The position numbers were made by a program, and so were the translations under genes. Positions 1 through 7,888 of a stretch of 64,000 nt of DNA are shown here, one piece after another; within the stretch, counting starts at the first letter, position 1, and each line of letters starts with the position of its first letter. Source of the DNA: Corynebacterium lactis (GTDB lineage: Bacteria > Actinomycetota > Actinomycetes > Mycobacteriales > Mycobacteriaceae); contig NZ_ULHE01000003.1 of the NCBI RefSeq assembly GCF_900519355.1, forward strand, positions 62,001 to 126,000. The letters run 5' to 3'. The notes under the pieces are model-generated. The model had not been told where the DNA came from, did not search any database, and was given only the letters and a program-made list of their open reading frames with translations.

Positions 1-67
1 GCACGGACGCCGTCGCCGTGCCCGCGAGGAATACGAGGATTGGGTGCCAGGGGACGACGTCGCGCAT
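1..67 (-). CDS. 5' end of a gene running off the left edge, possible membrane or exported protein
   Basis: An ATG on the minus strand at 67-65 opens a reading frame that stays open to the window edge (22 codons seen). A strong Shine-Dalgarno stretch, GGGGAGG, lies about 6 nt before it. The visible N-terminus is MRDVVPWHPILVFLAG followed by TATASV. It is hydrophobic from about residue 8 to 22, consistent with a membrane segment or signal. Too little is present to name a family. The open frame and SD are seen directly; that it is a gene is inference. Confidence 0.5.
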   Translation of the reverse strand, partial: MRDVVPWHPILVFLAGTATASV

Positions 68-282
68 TGCAGACCTCCCCGCAAAATCGTCGCTAGACCG
101 AACGAGACTAGCCTAGTCCACGTCAATGGCTAATCGAGGGGTCTTCATGCTTACACGCTAGACACCACCTGCTAGTTTCCGCTCTAAATCTTCCATTTTT
201 CCCACATTAATTTGCACTGGGTGTAGCGTTGTCTAACGCGTGAAAACACCCGCAGAGGCGGCCGAGGCGAAAGCGAGGACCG

Positions 283-1167
283 ATGAACGTCAGCGACGTA
301 GCGCTAGTCCTGGAGGGCGGCGGCACCCGAAACAGTTACACCGCACCGTTTATCGAACGGCTGCTTCGCGACAATATCGACGTCGGCTGGGTCGGCGGCA
401 TCAGCGCCGGCGCAACCCACCTGGTCAACTATCTCTCCCGCGACATCGCCCGCAGCGCCGAGAGTTTCGTCGAGTTCGTCGCGTCGCCCCAAGCAGGAGG
501 CCTGCGCCCCATTTTGCGCGGCCGCGGCTACTTCGACGCCGAGTACATCTACGAAACCGCCGGACTTCCCGACGGCGACATGCCCCTCGACTTCGAAACC
601 TTTCAGTCGAACCCGATTCCCTACCGCATCGGCGCGGTGCGGGCCGACACCGGCGAGACGGTCTACTGGGGGCGCGAGGATATTACCGACTTTCCGAAGC
701 TGATGAAGTACACCCGAGCCAGCTCGACCATCCCCGGCATGATGCGCATGCCCATCATCGACGGAGTTCCGTATATCGATGGCGCGATGGGGTCGTCGGG
801 AGGCATTGCGATCGACGCGGCGGAGGCGGACGGCTTCGAGAAGTTCCTGGTCGTGCTGACTCGCCCCAAGGGATTCCGGCGAGTGGCTCCGGCGCGCCCG
901 CAGGTTCTGCGCCGGATTTTCCGCAAGACTCCCGAGGTCGCGGAGCTGATGATCACCAGGCACGAGCGCTACAACGCGTCGCTGGAACGCATCGAGGAGC
1001 TGCAGCGTCAGGGCAAAGCCTACGTGTTCTACGCCAACCAGATGAGCGTGAGCAACCGCGAGCGCAGACTCGCGAAGCTGCAGGCCAATTACGCCCTCGG
1101 CGCAGCTCAGGCGGACTCGGAGTGGCCGGCGGTGCGGGAGTTCTTGGGGGTGCCGGACGAGAACTAG
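283..1167 (+). CDS. Patatin-like phospholipase family protein
   Basis: Encodes 294 aa with the hallmarks of the patatin acyl-hydrolase fold. An N-terminal glycine-rich oxyanion loop (GGGTRNSY, residues about 12-19) is followed by the nucleophile elbow GISAG (Ser41) and a DGA motif with the second dyad residue Asp166. Patatins use this Ser-Asp dyad to hydrolyse lipid esters. The protein resembles bacterial YjjU-type patatins of about 290 aa. No signal peptide or membrane segment is seen, so a cytosolic or peripheral enzyme is likely. An SD-like GCGAGGA precedes the ATG. The natural substrate cannot be told from sequence. Confidence 0.85.
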   Translation: MNVSDVALVLEGGGTRNSYTAPFIERLLRDNIDVGWVGGISAGATHLVNYLSRDIARSAESFVEFVASPQAGGLRPILRGRGYFDAEYIYETAGLPDGDMPLDFETFQSNPIPYRIGAVRADTGETVYWGREDITDFPKLMKYTRASSTIPGMMRMPIIDGVPYIDGAMGSSGGIAIDAAEADGFEKFLVVLTRPKGFRRVAPARPQVLRRIFRKTPEVAELMITRHERYNASLERIEELQRQGKAYVFYANQMSVSNRERRLAKLQANYALGAAQADSEWPAVREFLGVPDEN

Positions 1168-1221
1168 CGCAGATATCGCCGTTCACCTGTATCCTTTGTC
1201 ACACAAACGCAAATGAAACAA

Positions 1222-1239
1222 CGTCGGCAGCAGCCGACG
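1222..1239 (+). other. Short perfect hairpin in the lipoprotein leader
   Basis: CGTCGGC and GCCGACG form a perfect 7-bp stem around a 4-nt loop (AGCA), ending 18 nt before the ATG at 1258 and just upstream of the SD (GGGGGAG). No T-run follows, so it is not a typical terminator. It could influence translation initiation; this is inference only. Confidence 0.4.
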
Positions 1240-1257
1240 GAAGGGGGAGCGACGATC

Positions 1258-2137
1258 ATGAAGCCACGCCGGACCGGAACAGGGCTCGCGGGAACGCAAA
1301 AGAAGCAGGCGGTGGCGATTTTCGCTGCCTTGGGCGTTCGCAGCACTCGGCGCATGCAGCGCGGGCACCGGTGGTAACTCCGCATCGTCTGCCGCGTCGA
1401 ATCCGAAGACTGTCGCATCTACCCCGACGGTCAGCGAGAAGGACATGCTGCTGGTCAGCGAGATTCCAGGCGCAACCTTTGATTCCTCCATTGACCCCGC
1501 GCTTGCGGAGTCATTGACATCGCCAATCTCTGAAGGCATGACCGTCGAGCCAACCGAGTGCACAAAGCTTGTCGATATCTCGGCGAAGCTGGCCAGTGTG
1601 CCAACCGCCCTCGCGCAGATTTCCGACCAGAGCCTCTCGGCTTCCATCTCCCTGTCCAAGCAGTCCTCGCTCTACGACGAACTCACCGGTGCGTCGGACG
1701 GCTGCGGAGACGTCACGGTCACCGCCGACGGCAACGCCGTGGCCCGCAATGAGCTCGAAGCCCAGAACCTTCCGCCGGAGGCAATGGATTTCCTGAAGGA
1801 CATGGATCTGAAGTCGACTTTCTCGGTTCATACTCGCCCGTGGGATCCGCAGCTGTCCTCCTCCCCACAAAAGGTCACGGCCGAAGAGTCCTACGGCGAG
1901 GGGACAGTTGCCGGAGTTAAGACGAACGTCACTAGCTACCGAATCATCGGAATCGTCAACGGCGTGGTCATCGCCGTCAGCACGGTACCGACCCCTAGCG
2001 CAGATCACATTCGCATGGGCGAAGCGGGCCTGACCATCGAGAATCCGGAGATCTCACAGGAGGCTAAGGACGCCGCGAAGGCGCGGGCCATCGAGATCTT
2101 CGATGCGCAGGCACAGAAGGTCCGGGCGGCGAAGTAG
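1258..2137 (+). pseudogene. Secreted lipoprotein of unknown function, frameshifted in the signal peptide
   Basis: An ATG at 1258 with a good SD (GGGGGAG) starts a typical lipoprotein signal: basic residues, then AVAIFAALG. That frame stops at TAA 38 codons on. The +1 frame carries the lipobox LGAC (Cys codon 1355-1357) and then a long open frame to 2137, but it has no start codon upstream of the lipobox. Removing one G from the GGG run at 1332-1334 joins them into AIFAALAFAALGAC, an ideal lipobox. The mature part is about 260 aa, serine/threonine-rich at first and then a mixed globular domain. No family is recognised. It is either a sequencing error or a genuinely broken gene. Translation from the internal ATG at 1445 would give a protein without export signal. 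Confidence 0.7.
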
Positions 2138-2198
2138 CGACGAGAAAAGGTCGCAGTGCGGACTGTTGCGGGCGGTGCGGGCTGTTGCCTGCTGTCGC

Positions 2199-2480
2199 CT
2201 ATTGAGCACCACGGTCGACGACATAATCGCGGCGTATCGCGGAAGTGCGCCGACCCCACTCGCTGTCCTTAACCCTTCGCTGGTGGGCATCGAACGCCTG
2301 CTGGTTGGCAAATTCCTCGGAGACCGACCAGATGCGCGAATCGCTCGTCTCGTTCACCTCGAACCGCAGGCAGCCGGGTTCAAGCCGGGTCAGCCGGATG
2401 TGCTCCCCTATGAGCGACCGGACGAGATCGACTTGCGACGAAGTGTCGCAAATGAGTTTTCCACGGAGCCGAACAACCAT
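2199..2480 (-). CDS. Antibiotic biosynthesis monooxygenase (ABM) domain protein
   Basis: A 93-aa single-domain protein of the ABM superfamily, a dimeric ferredoxin-like alpha/beta barrel. Typical features are EPGCLRFEV in the second strand region and the EEFANQQAFDAHQ helix. Members oxidise quinols or other reactive small molecules without cofactors, and many small bacterial ones have no known substrate. Its ATG lies one base after the stop of the upstream membrane-protein gene (TGA-C-ATG), so the two are translationally coupled and probably act together. Confidence 0.75.
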   Translation of the reverse strand: MVVRLRGKLICDTSSQVDLVRSLIGEHIRLTRLEPGCLRFEVNETSDSRIWSVSEEFANQQAFDAHQRRVKDSEWGRRTSAIRRDYVVDRGAQ

Positions 2481-2481
2481 G

Positions 2482-3648
2482 TCAGATATTATCGTTCCAA
2501 ATTTCGCTCGCGGGGGCAGGATGGGCCGAAGACGGAGCTAGCGTTTCGACGGCTGAACGGCGCGACTGTCCACAGATCTGGAGCAAATCGACGATCATGG
2601 AGCGCGACTGCGCCAGCACCACCTGAGCGGAGAGTACTTTCCCCTCGGCCACGTCAACGCCCGCGTCGCTGCCAATTTCTTTGAGCCTACGAATAAGCCC
2701 GGGCAGTTCCTTGCTGTCGCTGACCTCGGATGTGCCCTGGTAGAGCGCACTGAGGCGCTCCGATACCTCGGCCAGCTGCTCAATAATCTCGATTTGCCGT
2801 GGCGAGACCTCGTCCTTGTCCTCGCAGAGCACCAGCGACCTGCGCGCCATCACGCGGGTGTTGCGCATGACGTTGTCCACGGGGTTCAGGATGCGGATCA
2901 GCGACTGGATGCGGCGGCGCTGCGCCCAGAGCAACGGAGAGGCTTGGATCGTCTCCTTGCCCATGTTGGCGGCGGCAATCATCTGGTTGATCTGCCCCTG
3001 CGTTCCGCGCGCCCGGAGCAGGGCCTCGGCGATACGGTCGGTGTCGTGACTGCGCAGGGCACCCGCGACTTCGCGCTGGACCTCGGCCGCGATGCCGAGG
3101 ATTTTTGCAATTTCCCGACGCCCCGACCGCAGCGGCGACTCCGGAACAATGGCGATGACGGCGATTCCGACGAGACCTCCGACCAGGGCGTCAATCATGC
3201 GGTCGGCGCCGCCGGAGGTGCCCGGCGGGAGAATCGTCGCAATCAGCACGGCCGCGAACGAGGCCTGGTTCGCCACGAGGACGCCCTTGTCCGCGATGGT
3301 GCCCAGCACGATGGCCAACGACACCGCGACGGCGATCTGCCACACTCCCGAGCCGACTTCAGCAATGAAGATGTCGCCGAGCCCGACGCCGATACTGACG
3401 CCAAGGACCAGCTCAAAGGCACGGCGGAAGCGCTCGCCACCGGTCGTACTGAGCACGATGACGGTCGCCATCGGAGCGAAGAAGGGTTGCGCGTGCCCGA
3501 AGACATGGAGGCCGACGTAGTAGGAAAGCCCGGCGGCCAGGCCCGCCTGGATCACGTAGACCCAATTCGCCCGAAGCCTGGAAAGCCCCTGTTGGAAACG
3601 ATTCAGCAGCGGACTAACAGCCCTACTTTTCACCCTCGATAACGCCAT
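2482..3648 (-). CDS. FUSC / aromatic acid exporter family membrane protein
   Basis: A 388-aa protein with about six transmembrane segments in residues 30-170 (for example FFAPMATVIVLSTTGG, VWQIAVAVSLAIVLGTIA and ALVGGLVGIAVIAIVPESP). A long soluble, helical C-terminal region follows. This is the architecture of the FUSC/YccC and ArAE families, some of which export aromatic acids. The PFFAP motif after the first hairpin is typical. A -10-like TACACT lies 7 nt before the ATG, suggesting a leaderless transcript. It heads a two-gene operon with the ABM protein, which hints at export or detoxification of an aromatic or quinone-like compound (inference). Confidence 0.75.
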   Translation of the reverse strand: MALSRVKSRAVSPLLNRFQQGLSRLRANWVYVIQAGLAAGLSYYVGLHVFGHAQPFFAPMATVIVLSTTGGERFRRAFELVLGVSIGVGLGDIFIAEVGSGVWQIAVAVSLAIVLGTIADKGVLVANQASFAAVLIATILPPGTSGGADRMIDALVGGLVGIAVIAIVPESPLRSGRREIAKILGIAAEVQREVAGALRSHDTDRIAEALLRARGTQGQINQMIAAANMGKETIQASPLLWAQRRRIQSLIRILNPVDNVMRNTRVMARRSLVLCEDKDEVSPRQIEIIEQLAEVSERLSALYQGTSEVSDSKELPGLIRRLKEIGSDAGVDVAEGKVLSAQVVLAQSRSMIVDLLQICGQSRRSAVETLAPSSAHPAPASEIWNDNI

Positions 3649-3710
3649 GGATCAAAGTGTAATACGTGCAATTGAGACGGATGTCTCGCCTGTCCCCGCA
3701 GCCTCCATCG

Positions 3711-4046
3711 CTACGACTGAATAAGTCCCCCAATGAAGTCTCGCAGCAGCACGAGTGTGTCGGGACAAATACTAAAATGCGCCCAATTTCCGCGCTGCTC
3801 CCTGCGCAGCACACCAGCTTCGACCAACTTCTTCAGGTGGTGCGACAGCGTCGGCTGGCTCACCCCGTATGTGTCAGGCATCGAACAGGCACACATAGAA
3901 TCCTGCTCCGACTGAGCCAGCGAGGTAACAATCCGCAGGCGGACCGGATCCGCTAAGGCCTTGAGCACCACAAGTCGGGCCTTTTCGTCGAAATCGTCGT
4001 CGGCAAGCTTTTGGCAACACGCAATCGGAGATCCAACACTGCTCAT
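3711..4046 (-). CDS. ArsR/SmtB-family metalloregulator, arsenic-type
   Basis: 111-aa winged-helix repressor starting at ATG 4046 (MSSVGSPIACC). The recognition helix region is GVSQPTLSHHLKKLVEAGVL. A vicinal Cys10-Cys11 pair plus Cys52/Cys54 (MCAC) matches the three-thiol As(III)/Sb(III) site of C. glutamicum ArsR1 (CC near the N-terminus plus one Cys in the helix before the DNA-binding helices). It is transcribed divergently from a permease gene, with perfect dyads between them, so autoregulation is likely. A longer upstream start is possible in frame but would run through the operators, so the shorter start is preferred. Confidence 0.88.
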   Translation of the reverse strand: MSSVGSPIACCQKLADDDFDEKARLVVLKALADPVRLRIVTSLAQSEQDSMCACSMPDTYGVSQPTLSHHLKKLVEAGVLRREQRGNWAHFSICPDTLVLLRDFIGGLIQS

Positions 4047-4062
4047 ACAAACAGCATAGGCA

Positions 4063-4086
4063 CGATATTGACACTCATCAATATCG
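4063..4086. promoter_or_regulatory. ArsR operator (9-bp inverted repeat)
   Basis: CGATATTGA and TCAATATCG form perfect 9-bp arms around a 6-bp spacer, 17 bp upstream of the arsR start and between the divergent genes. This is the size and AT-rich character of ArsR-family operators. Binding here would cover the arsR promoter. Confidence 0.7.
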
Positions 4087-4100
4087 GCGTATCGTTGGGT

Positions 4101-4120
4101 ATATCGATGGATTTCGATAT
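4101..4120. promoter_or_regulatory. Second probable ArsR operator
   Basis: ATATCG and CGATAT arms separated by 8 bp, about 15 bp beyond the first dyad and sharing its CGATAT half-site. It lies 59 bp upstream of the permease start, so it could control that direction. Confidence 0.5.
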
Positions 4121-4178
4121 CGATTTTGTCCGCCATCCGGCAACAACCGCCAAAATCTCCCGACCTAGGACAGCACTG

Positions 4179-5228
4179 ATGTCCGCAGATACACGCATTC
4201 CCCGACCTCACAGCACCACGCAGTCCGTACTGTGGCTGGGCATCAGCGCAGTGTGCTGGGCGCTACTCTACTGGGCCAACGGCCGAGTGTGGACCGCGCT
4301 CATACTGCGCCCGAGCGCCGACCAAGCAGGGCGGCTTCAGCAGGCCATCCACTTTTTCTTCTACGACTCCGGGAAAGTGCTCCTGCTGCTCTTCGCCACG
4401 GTTTTTGCGATTGGGCTCGTGCGCACAACCCTCAACCCCGAAGCCGTCCGTGAATACTTGCTGGACAAGCCGCTGTGGCTCTCGCTCCTGCTCGCGGTCC
4501 TGCTCGGCGCAATTACCCCGTTTTGCTCCTGTAGCTCGATCCCCCTCTTCATCGGCTTCGTCGCCGCAGGGGTCCCACTCGCGGTCACCCTGGCGTTCCT
4601 TCTCGCTTCCCCACTGGTCAACGAGGTAGCCGTCGTGATGCTAGCCCAATCCTTCGGATGGCCGATCACGGTAGCCTACGTTGCGTCGGGGCTCGGCATG
4701 GCGATGCTCATCGGCGCCATCCTGTCCCGGTTCGACCTCGACGACCAGGTCAAGGACTTCATCCGCAGCACGCCCACCAGCCGTCTCCACGCGACACAGC
4801 ACCGCCCGACGCTCGCAGAGCGCATCGACGCATCGATCGAAGAGACCAAGGAGATTGTCGGGCGCATCTGGAAGTGGGTCCTGCTCGGCGTCGGGGCCGG
4901 AGCTCTCATCCACGGCTGGATCCCGGCGGACTTCATCTCGACCTACGCGGGCAGCAACAGTCCCCTGGCTGTCCTGCTCGTCGTCGCACTCGGAGTCCCG
5001 CTCTACAGCAACGCCGCCGGGGTCATCCCCATCGCCGAGGCCCTCTGGAGCAAAGGCATGGCCACAGGCACGGTGCTGTCCTTCATGATGGCCACCGTCG
5101 CCCTCAGCATCCCCGAGTTCGTGCTGCTCAAGCAGGTTTTGAAGAACCGCCTGCTCGGCATCTACGCCGCGGCGGTGAGCGTCGCGATCATCATCATTGG
5201 AGTGAGCTTCAACATGATTTTCCACTGA
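4179..5228 (+). CDS. Permease of the ArsP / DUF318 family
   Basis: Encodes about 349 aa with eight or so membrane segments. The conserved GAITPFCSCSSIPLFIGF motif, with its cysteine pair, is diagnostic of the PF03773 permease family. A second conserved element is SNAAGVIPIAEAL. ArsP members export trivalent organoarsenicals; other members are uncharacterised. Divergence from an As-type ArsR, and a thioredoxin-like gene just downstream, support export of a thiol-reactive metalloid. The ATG at 4179 is chosen because upstream in-frame ATGs lie inside the operator region. Confidence 0.8.
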   Translation: MSADTRIPRPHSTTQSVLWLGISAVCWALLYWANGRVWTALILRPSADQAGRLQQAIHFFFYDSGKVLLLLFATVFAIGLVRTTLNPEAVREYLLDKPLWLSLLLAVLLGAITPFCSCSSIPLFIGFVAAGVPLAVTLAFLLASPLVNEVAVVMLAQSFGWPITVAYVASGLGMAMLIGAILSRFDLDDQVKDFIRSTPTSRLHATQHRPTLAERIDASIEETKEIVGRIWKWVLLGVGAGALIHGWIPADFISTYAGSNSPLAVLLVVALGVPLYSNAAGVIPIAEALWSKGMATGTVLSFMMATVALSIPEFVLLKQVLKNRLLGIYAAAVSVAIIIIGVSFNMIFH

Positions 5229-5313
5229 CTCCTCTCTGGCGGAACCTCGCCCGACGCTATTGCCCGACGTCTCACCCCATAACCGACAACCCGAATCAGA
5301 ACGGAGAACTGAA

Positions 5314-5550
5314 ATGAAAGACATCAAAATTCTCGGCCCAGGCTGCGCAAACTGCAAGAAGCTGGAGCGAGAGGCCCGCAAGGCCGTGGACAGCATCGGC
5401 ATCGAGGCCAATATCGAAAAGGTCACCGACTACGCGGAAATCGCAGCCTACGGACTCATGGCAACGCCCGGCCTCGTCGTAGATAACGAACTGGTCAGCG
5501 CCGGAAAAGTTCTCCCGGCCCGGACCATCGCCGAGATTCTGACGCGCTAG
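5314..5550 (+). CDS. Small thioredoxin-like redox-active disulfide protein
   Basis: A 78-aa protein, MKDIKILGPGCANCKKLE at the start, with the redox motif CANC (Cys11 and Cys14) and a cis-Pro segment (MATPGLVVD). This is the short TM0996/MTH895-type thioredoxin fold, which often follows DUF318 permease genes. It starts 85 nt after the permease stop with a good SD (GGAG), so the same operon is likely. It may reduce or deliver the metalloid substrate; that role is inferred. Confidence 0.85.
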   Translation: MKDIKILGPGCANCKKLEREARKAVDSIGIEANIEKVTDYAEIAAYGLMATPGLVVDNELVSAGKVLPARTIAEILTR

Positions 5551-5571
5551 GGGGAAACGGGCGACATAGCC

Positions 5572-6093
5572 CTAAAACTCCTGAAATTCCTGCGCCTTCG
5601 GGCTCCAGTAGCCGACCTGCTCTGCCCTTAATGTCTTGAAGTGCGGGGACGTCGCCTCGTCCAGCGCGCGAATATAGTCCGGCACGGTGGCACGCGGGAT
5701 GCGCAACCCCATGGTCAGGTGCGGGATCCACCGGTCACCGCGCCCGTCCGGGTTCAGTCGGCTCAACTCGCGCGCCGCCCGCTCCAGCTCCTCGCTGGTC
5801 TCCAGCAACCACGCCACGGTCTGCTTGCCCTTCGTGCCGAAAACCACCGTGCCCATCCGCCGAAACTCCGCGGGCATCAGCGGAGGCAGGATTTCTGCCG
5901 CCCGCTTGACGACGTCTCCCCGCATCTCCGGCGCAAGAGTCAGCGTGATGTGTGGGGTCTGGTTTTGGACGGGGAAACCGCGTCGCCCTAGCTCCGCGAA
6001 AATCTCCCTGACCTGGCGTTCCTGATCGGCAGCGAGGCGCATCAGGATATTGTCGGGAGATACCACGTACCCATCATATGAGGGCTGCCACAA
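5572..6093 (-). CDS. 2'-5' RNA ligase family protein (2H phosphoesterase)
   Basis: A 173-aa protein with the two HxT motifs of the 2H superfamily: HITL at His48 and HLTM at His125. The spacing fits LigT/CPDase enzymes, which act on 2',3'-cyclic phosphates or 2'-5' linkages in RNA. The physiological substrate in actinobacteria is not known. It is convergent with the thioredoxin-like gene and ends 21 nt from it. No terminator is visible between them. Confidence 0.8.
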   Translation of the reverse strand: MWQPSYDGYVVSPDNILMRLAADQERQVREIFAELGRRGFPVQNQTPHITLTLAPEMRGDVVKRAAEILPPLMPAEFRRMGTVVFGTKGKQTVAWLLETSEELERAARELSRLNPDGRGDRWIPHLTMGLRIPRATVPDYIRALDEATSPHFKTLRAEQVGYWSPKAQEFQEF

Positions 6094-6123
6094 TCACGTC
6101 GAACGCGTATGACCACGCCGAAG

Positions 6124-6444
6124 TTACGCCACCTGTAGCGGCTCGATTGCGGAAATCTGATCGCGCAGTGCGCGTCGCTCAAGCCGCAGTTCATAGTTCG
6201 ACTGCAGGTTCATCCAAAATTCTTCAGAGGTCCCGAAGTATCGCGCCAAGCGGATTGCCGTATCAGCGGTAATTCCCCGCTTTCCATGCACGATTTCGTT
6301 GATTCGGCGCGGCGGTACCCCAATAGAAACCGCGAGCTTGTGCTGGGTAATTCCAAAGCCTTCGATAAAGTCCACCATGAGAATCTCCCCTGGATGAATC
6401 GGCTCTATTGCATCGGCATTAGTGGTAATCGACGAGTTCGACAT
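6124..6444 (-). CDS. higA: HigA-family antitoxin
   Basis: A 106-aa XRE-type helix-turn-helix protein, with the HigA signature IHPGEILMVDFIEGFGITQHKLA in two parts, then VPPRRINEIVHGKRGI and the conserved C-terminal WMNLQSNYEL. The start at ATG 6444 has GGAGG 8 nt upstream. It overlaps the 3' end of the toxin gene by 26 nt. It neutralises HigB and represses the operon with it. Confidence 0.9.
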   Translation of the reverse strand: MSNSSITTNADAIEPIHPGEILMVDFIEGFGITQHKLAVSIGVPPRRINEIVHGKRGITADTAIRLARYFGTSEEFWMNLQSNYELRLERRALRDQISAIEPLQVA

Positions 6445-6700
6445 TGTCCGCACCTCCATCTCTCCAGATAAAGCAAAGTCGCCATTGCGCGTTGACACGA
6501 ATGCTGTATTGACCGCGCCGATCTCCCACCAGCCGTTCGAGCCGGTTCCCCGGTGGTATTCGGAGGTCTTCAGCGTCCTGGGCCGCATGAATCATTTCAA
6601 GCTTTCGCAGAGCTACCCTATGAACCGACCGATCCATACGCTTAACATACTGTTCATGCCAGATGCGCTCGGTGTCCTTGTTTCCGAACGATCGAATCAC
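6419..6700 (-). CDS. higB: HigB-family toxin (RelE/ParE superfamily)
   Basis: A 93-aa toxin starting with GTG. Family features are MIRSFGNKDTERIW at the N-terminus, a PPGNRLERL segment and the C-terminal core QYSIRVNAQWRLCFIW. HigB toxins are ribosome-dependent mRNA endonucleases. The toxin-first order and overlap with higA are normal for this type II system. A TATATG hexamer 8 nt before the GTG suggests a leaderless start. Confidence 0.9.
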   Translation of the reverse strand: MIRSFGNKDTERIWHEQYVKRMDRSVHRVALRKLEMIHAAQDAEDLRIPPGNRLERLVGDRRGQYSIRVNAQWRLCFIWRDGGADNVELVDYH

Positions 6701-6733
6701 TAGTTCAGCATATAACGGGATCCGTCAATAACG

Positions 6734-7813
6734 CTACACGTTAAACTTGAACTCCACGACGTCGCCGTCGTGCATGATGTAGTCCTTGCCCTCCTGGCGA
6801 ACCTTGCCATGCGCCTTGGCCTCGGCCATGGATCCGGCCTCAATCAGGTCGTTGTAGGAGACAATCTCGGCCTTAATGAAGCCACGCTCGAAGTCGGTGT
6901 GGATGACGCCTGCGGCCTGCGGGGCGGTCGCGCCCTTGCGGATCGTCCAGGCGCGGGCCTCCTTCGGGCCGGCGGTCAGGTAGGTCTGCAGGCCGAGGGT
7001 GCGGAAACCGGCGCGGGCCAGTGCGTGCAGGCCCGGCTCGGACTGGCCAATCTCGGCCAGCAGCTCGTTGCGGGACTCTTCATCCAGCTCCAGCAGGTCC
7101 GACTCGGCCTTCGCGTCGAGGAACACGCAGTCCGCCGGCTCGATGGCCGAGGCCAGTTCGGCACGGCGGTCTTCGTCGGCAAGCACATCCTCGTCCGCGT
7201 TGAAGACGTAGAGGAACGGCTTGGCGGTGAGCAGGTGCAGCTCGCGCAGGGCGGAGAGCTTGACGTCGTCGCCTGCGGCGAAGAGGGTGCGCCCCTCCTC
7301 CAGCACGGCCAGCGCCTTCTTGACTGCGTCGACCTCGGCGGCCTTCTCCTTGTCCTTCTTGGCTTCCTTCTCCAGGCGCGGCAGGGCCTTCTCAATGGTC
7401 TGGATGTCCGCCAGGATCAGCTCGGTCTCAATAACGCCGATATCGGAGGCCGGGTCGACCTTGCCGTCGACGTGGATGACGTCGTCGTCAGCGAAGACGC
7501 GCACTACCTGGCAGATAGCGTCGGCCTCGCGGATGTTGGCCAGGAACTTGTTGCCCAGGCCCTCACCCTCGGAGGCGCCCTTGACAATGCCCGCGATGTC
7601 CACGAAGGACACGGTGGCCGGGAGAATGCGCTCGGAGCCGAAGATCTCGGCGAGCTTATTCAGGCGCGGGTCGGGAAGCTCCACGACGCCGACGTTCGGC
7701 TCGATGGTGGCGAACGGGTAATTCGCAGCCAACACATCATTGCGCGTCAACGCGTTAAAGAGGGTTGACTTTCCGACATTGGGCAGACCGACGATTCCAA
7801 GAGTAAGAGTCAC
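6734..7813 (-). CDS. ychF: Redox-regulated ATPase YchF (Obg family)
   Basis: 359 aa, the normal length for YchF/OLA1. The P-loop is [14 protein letters not shown] near the N-terminus, and the C-terminal TGS-like domain ends in [11 protein letters not shown]. YchF prefers ATP to GTP, binds the ribosome and is linked to oxidative stress responses. GTG start at 7813. One copy of the 11-bp repeated word (7174-7184) encodes its VLADE segment. Confidence 0.97.
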   Translation of the reverse strand: MTLTLGIVGLPNVGKSTLFNALTRNDVLAANYPFATIEPNVGVVELPDPRLNKLAEIFGSERILPATVSFVDIAGIVKGASEGEGLGNKFLANIREADAICQVVRVFADDDVIHVDGKVDPASDIGVIETELILADIQTIEKALPRLEKEAKKDKEKAAEVDAVKKALAVLEEGRTLFAAGDDVKLSALRELHLLTAKPFLYVFNADEDVLADEDRRAELASAIEPADCVFLDAKAESDLLELDEESRNELLAEIGQSEPGLHALARAGFRTLGLQTYLTAGPKEARAWTIRKGATAPQAAGVIHTDFERGFIKAEIVSYNDLIEAGSMAEAKAHGKVRQEGKDYIMHDGDVVEFKFNV

Positions 7814-7888
7814 AATCCCCTATCTTACGGGCATCGGTTTTATAACTGAACTTGCCCGCCCCTGCCAGGTGTTCGCCATAATAAGACG

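Noticed and set aside
240..1517. Long plus-strand open frame overlapping the patatin-like gene
   Set aside because: It is Arg/His-rich shadow coding in another frame of a gene with clear patatin motifs; no protein family is recognisable.
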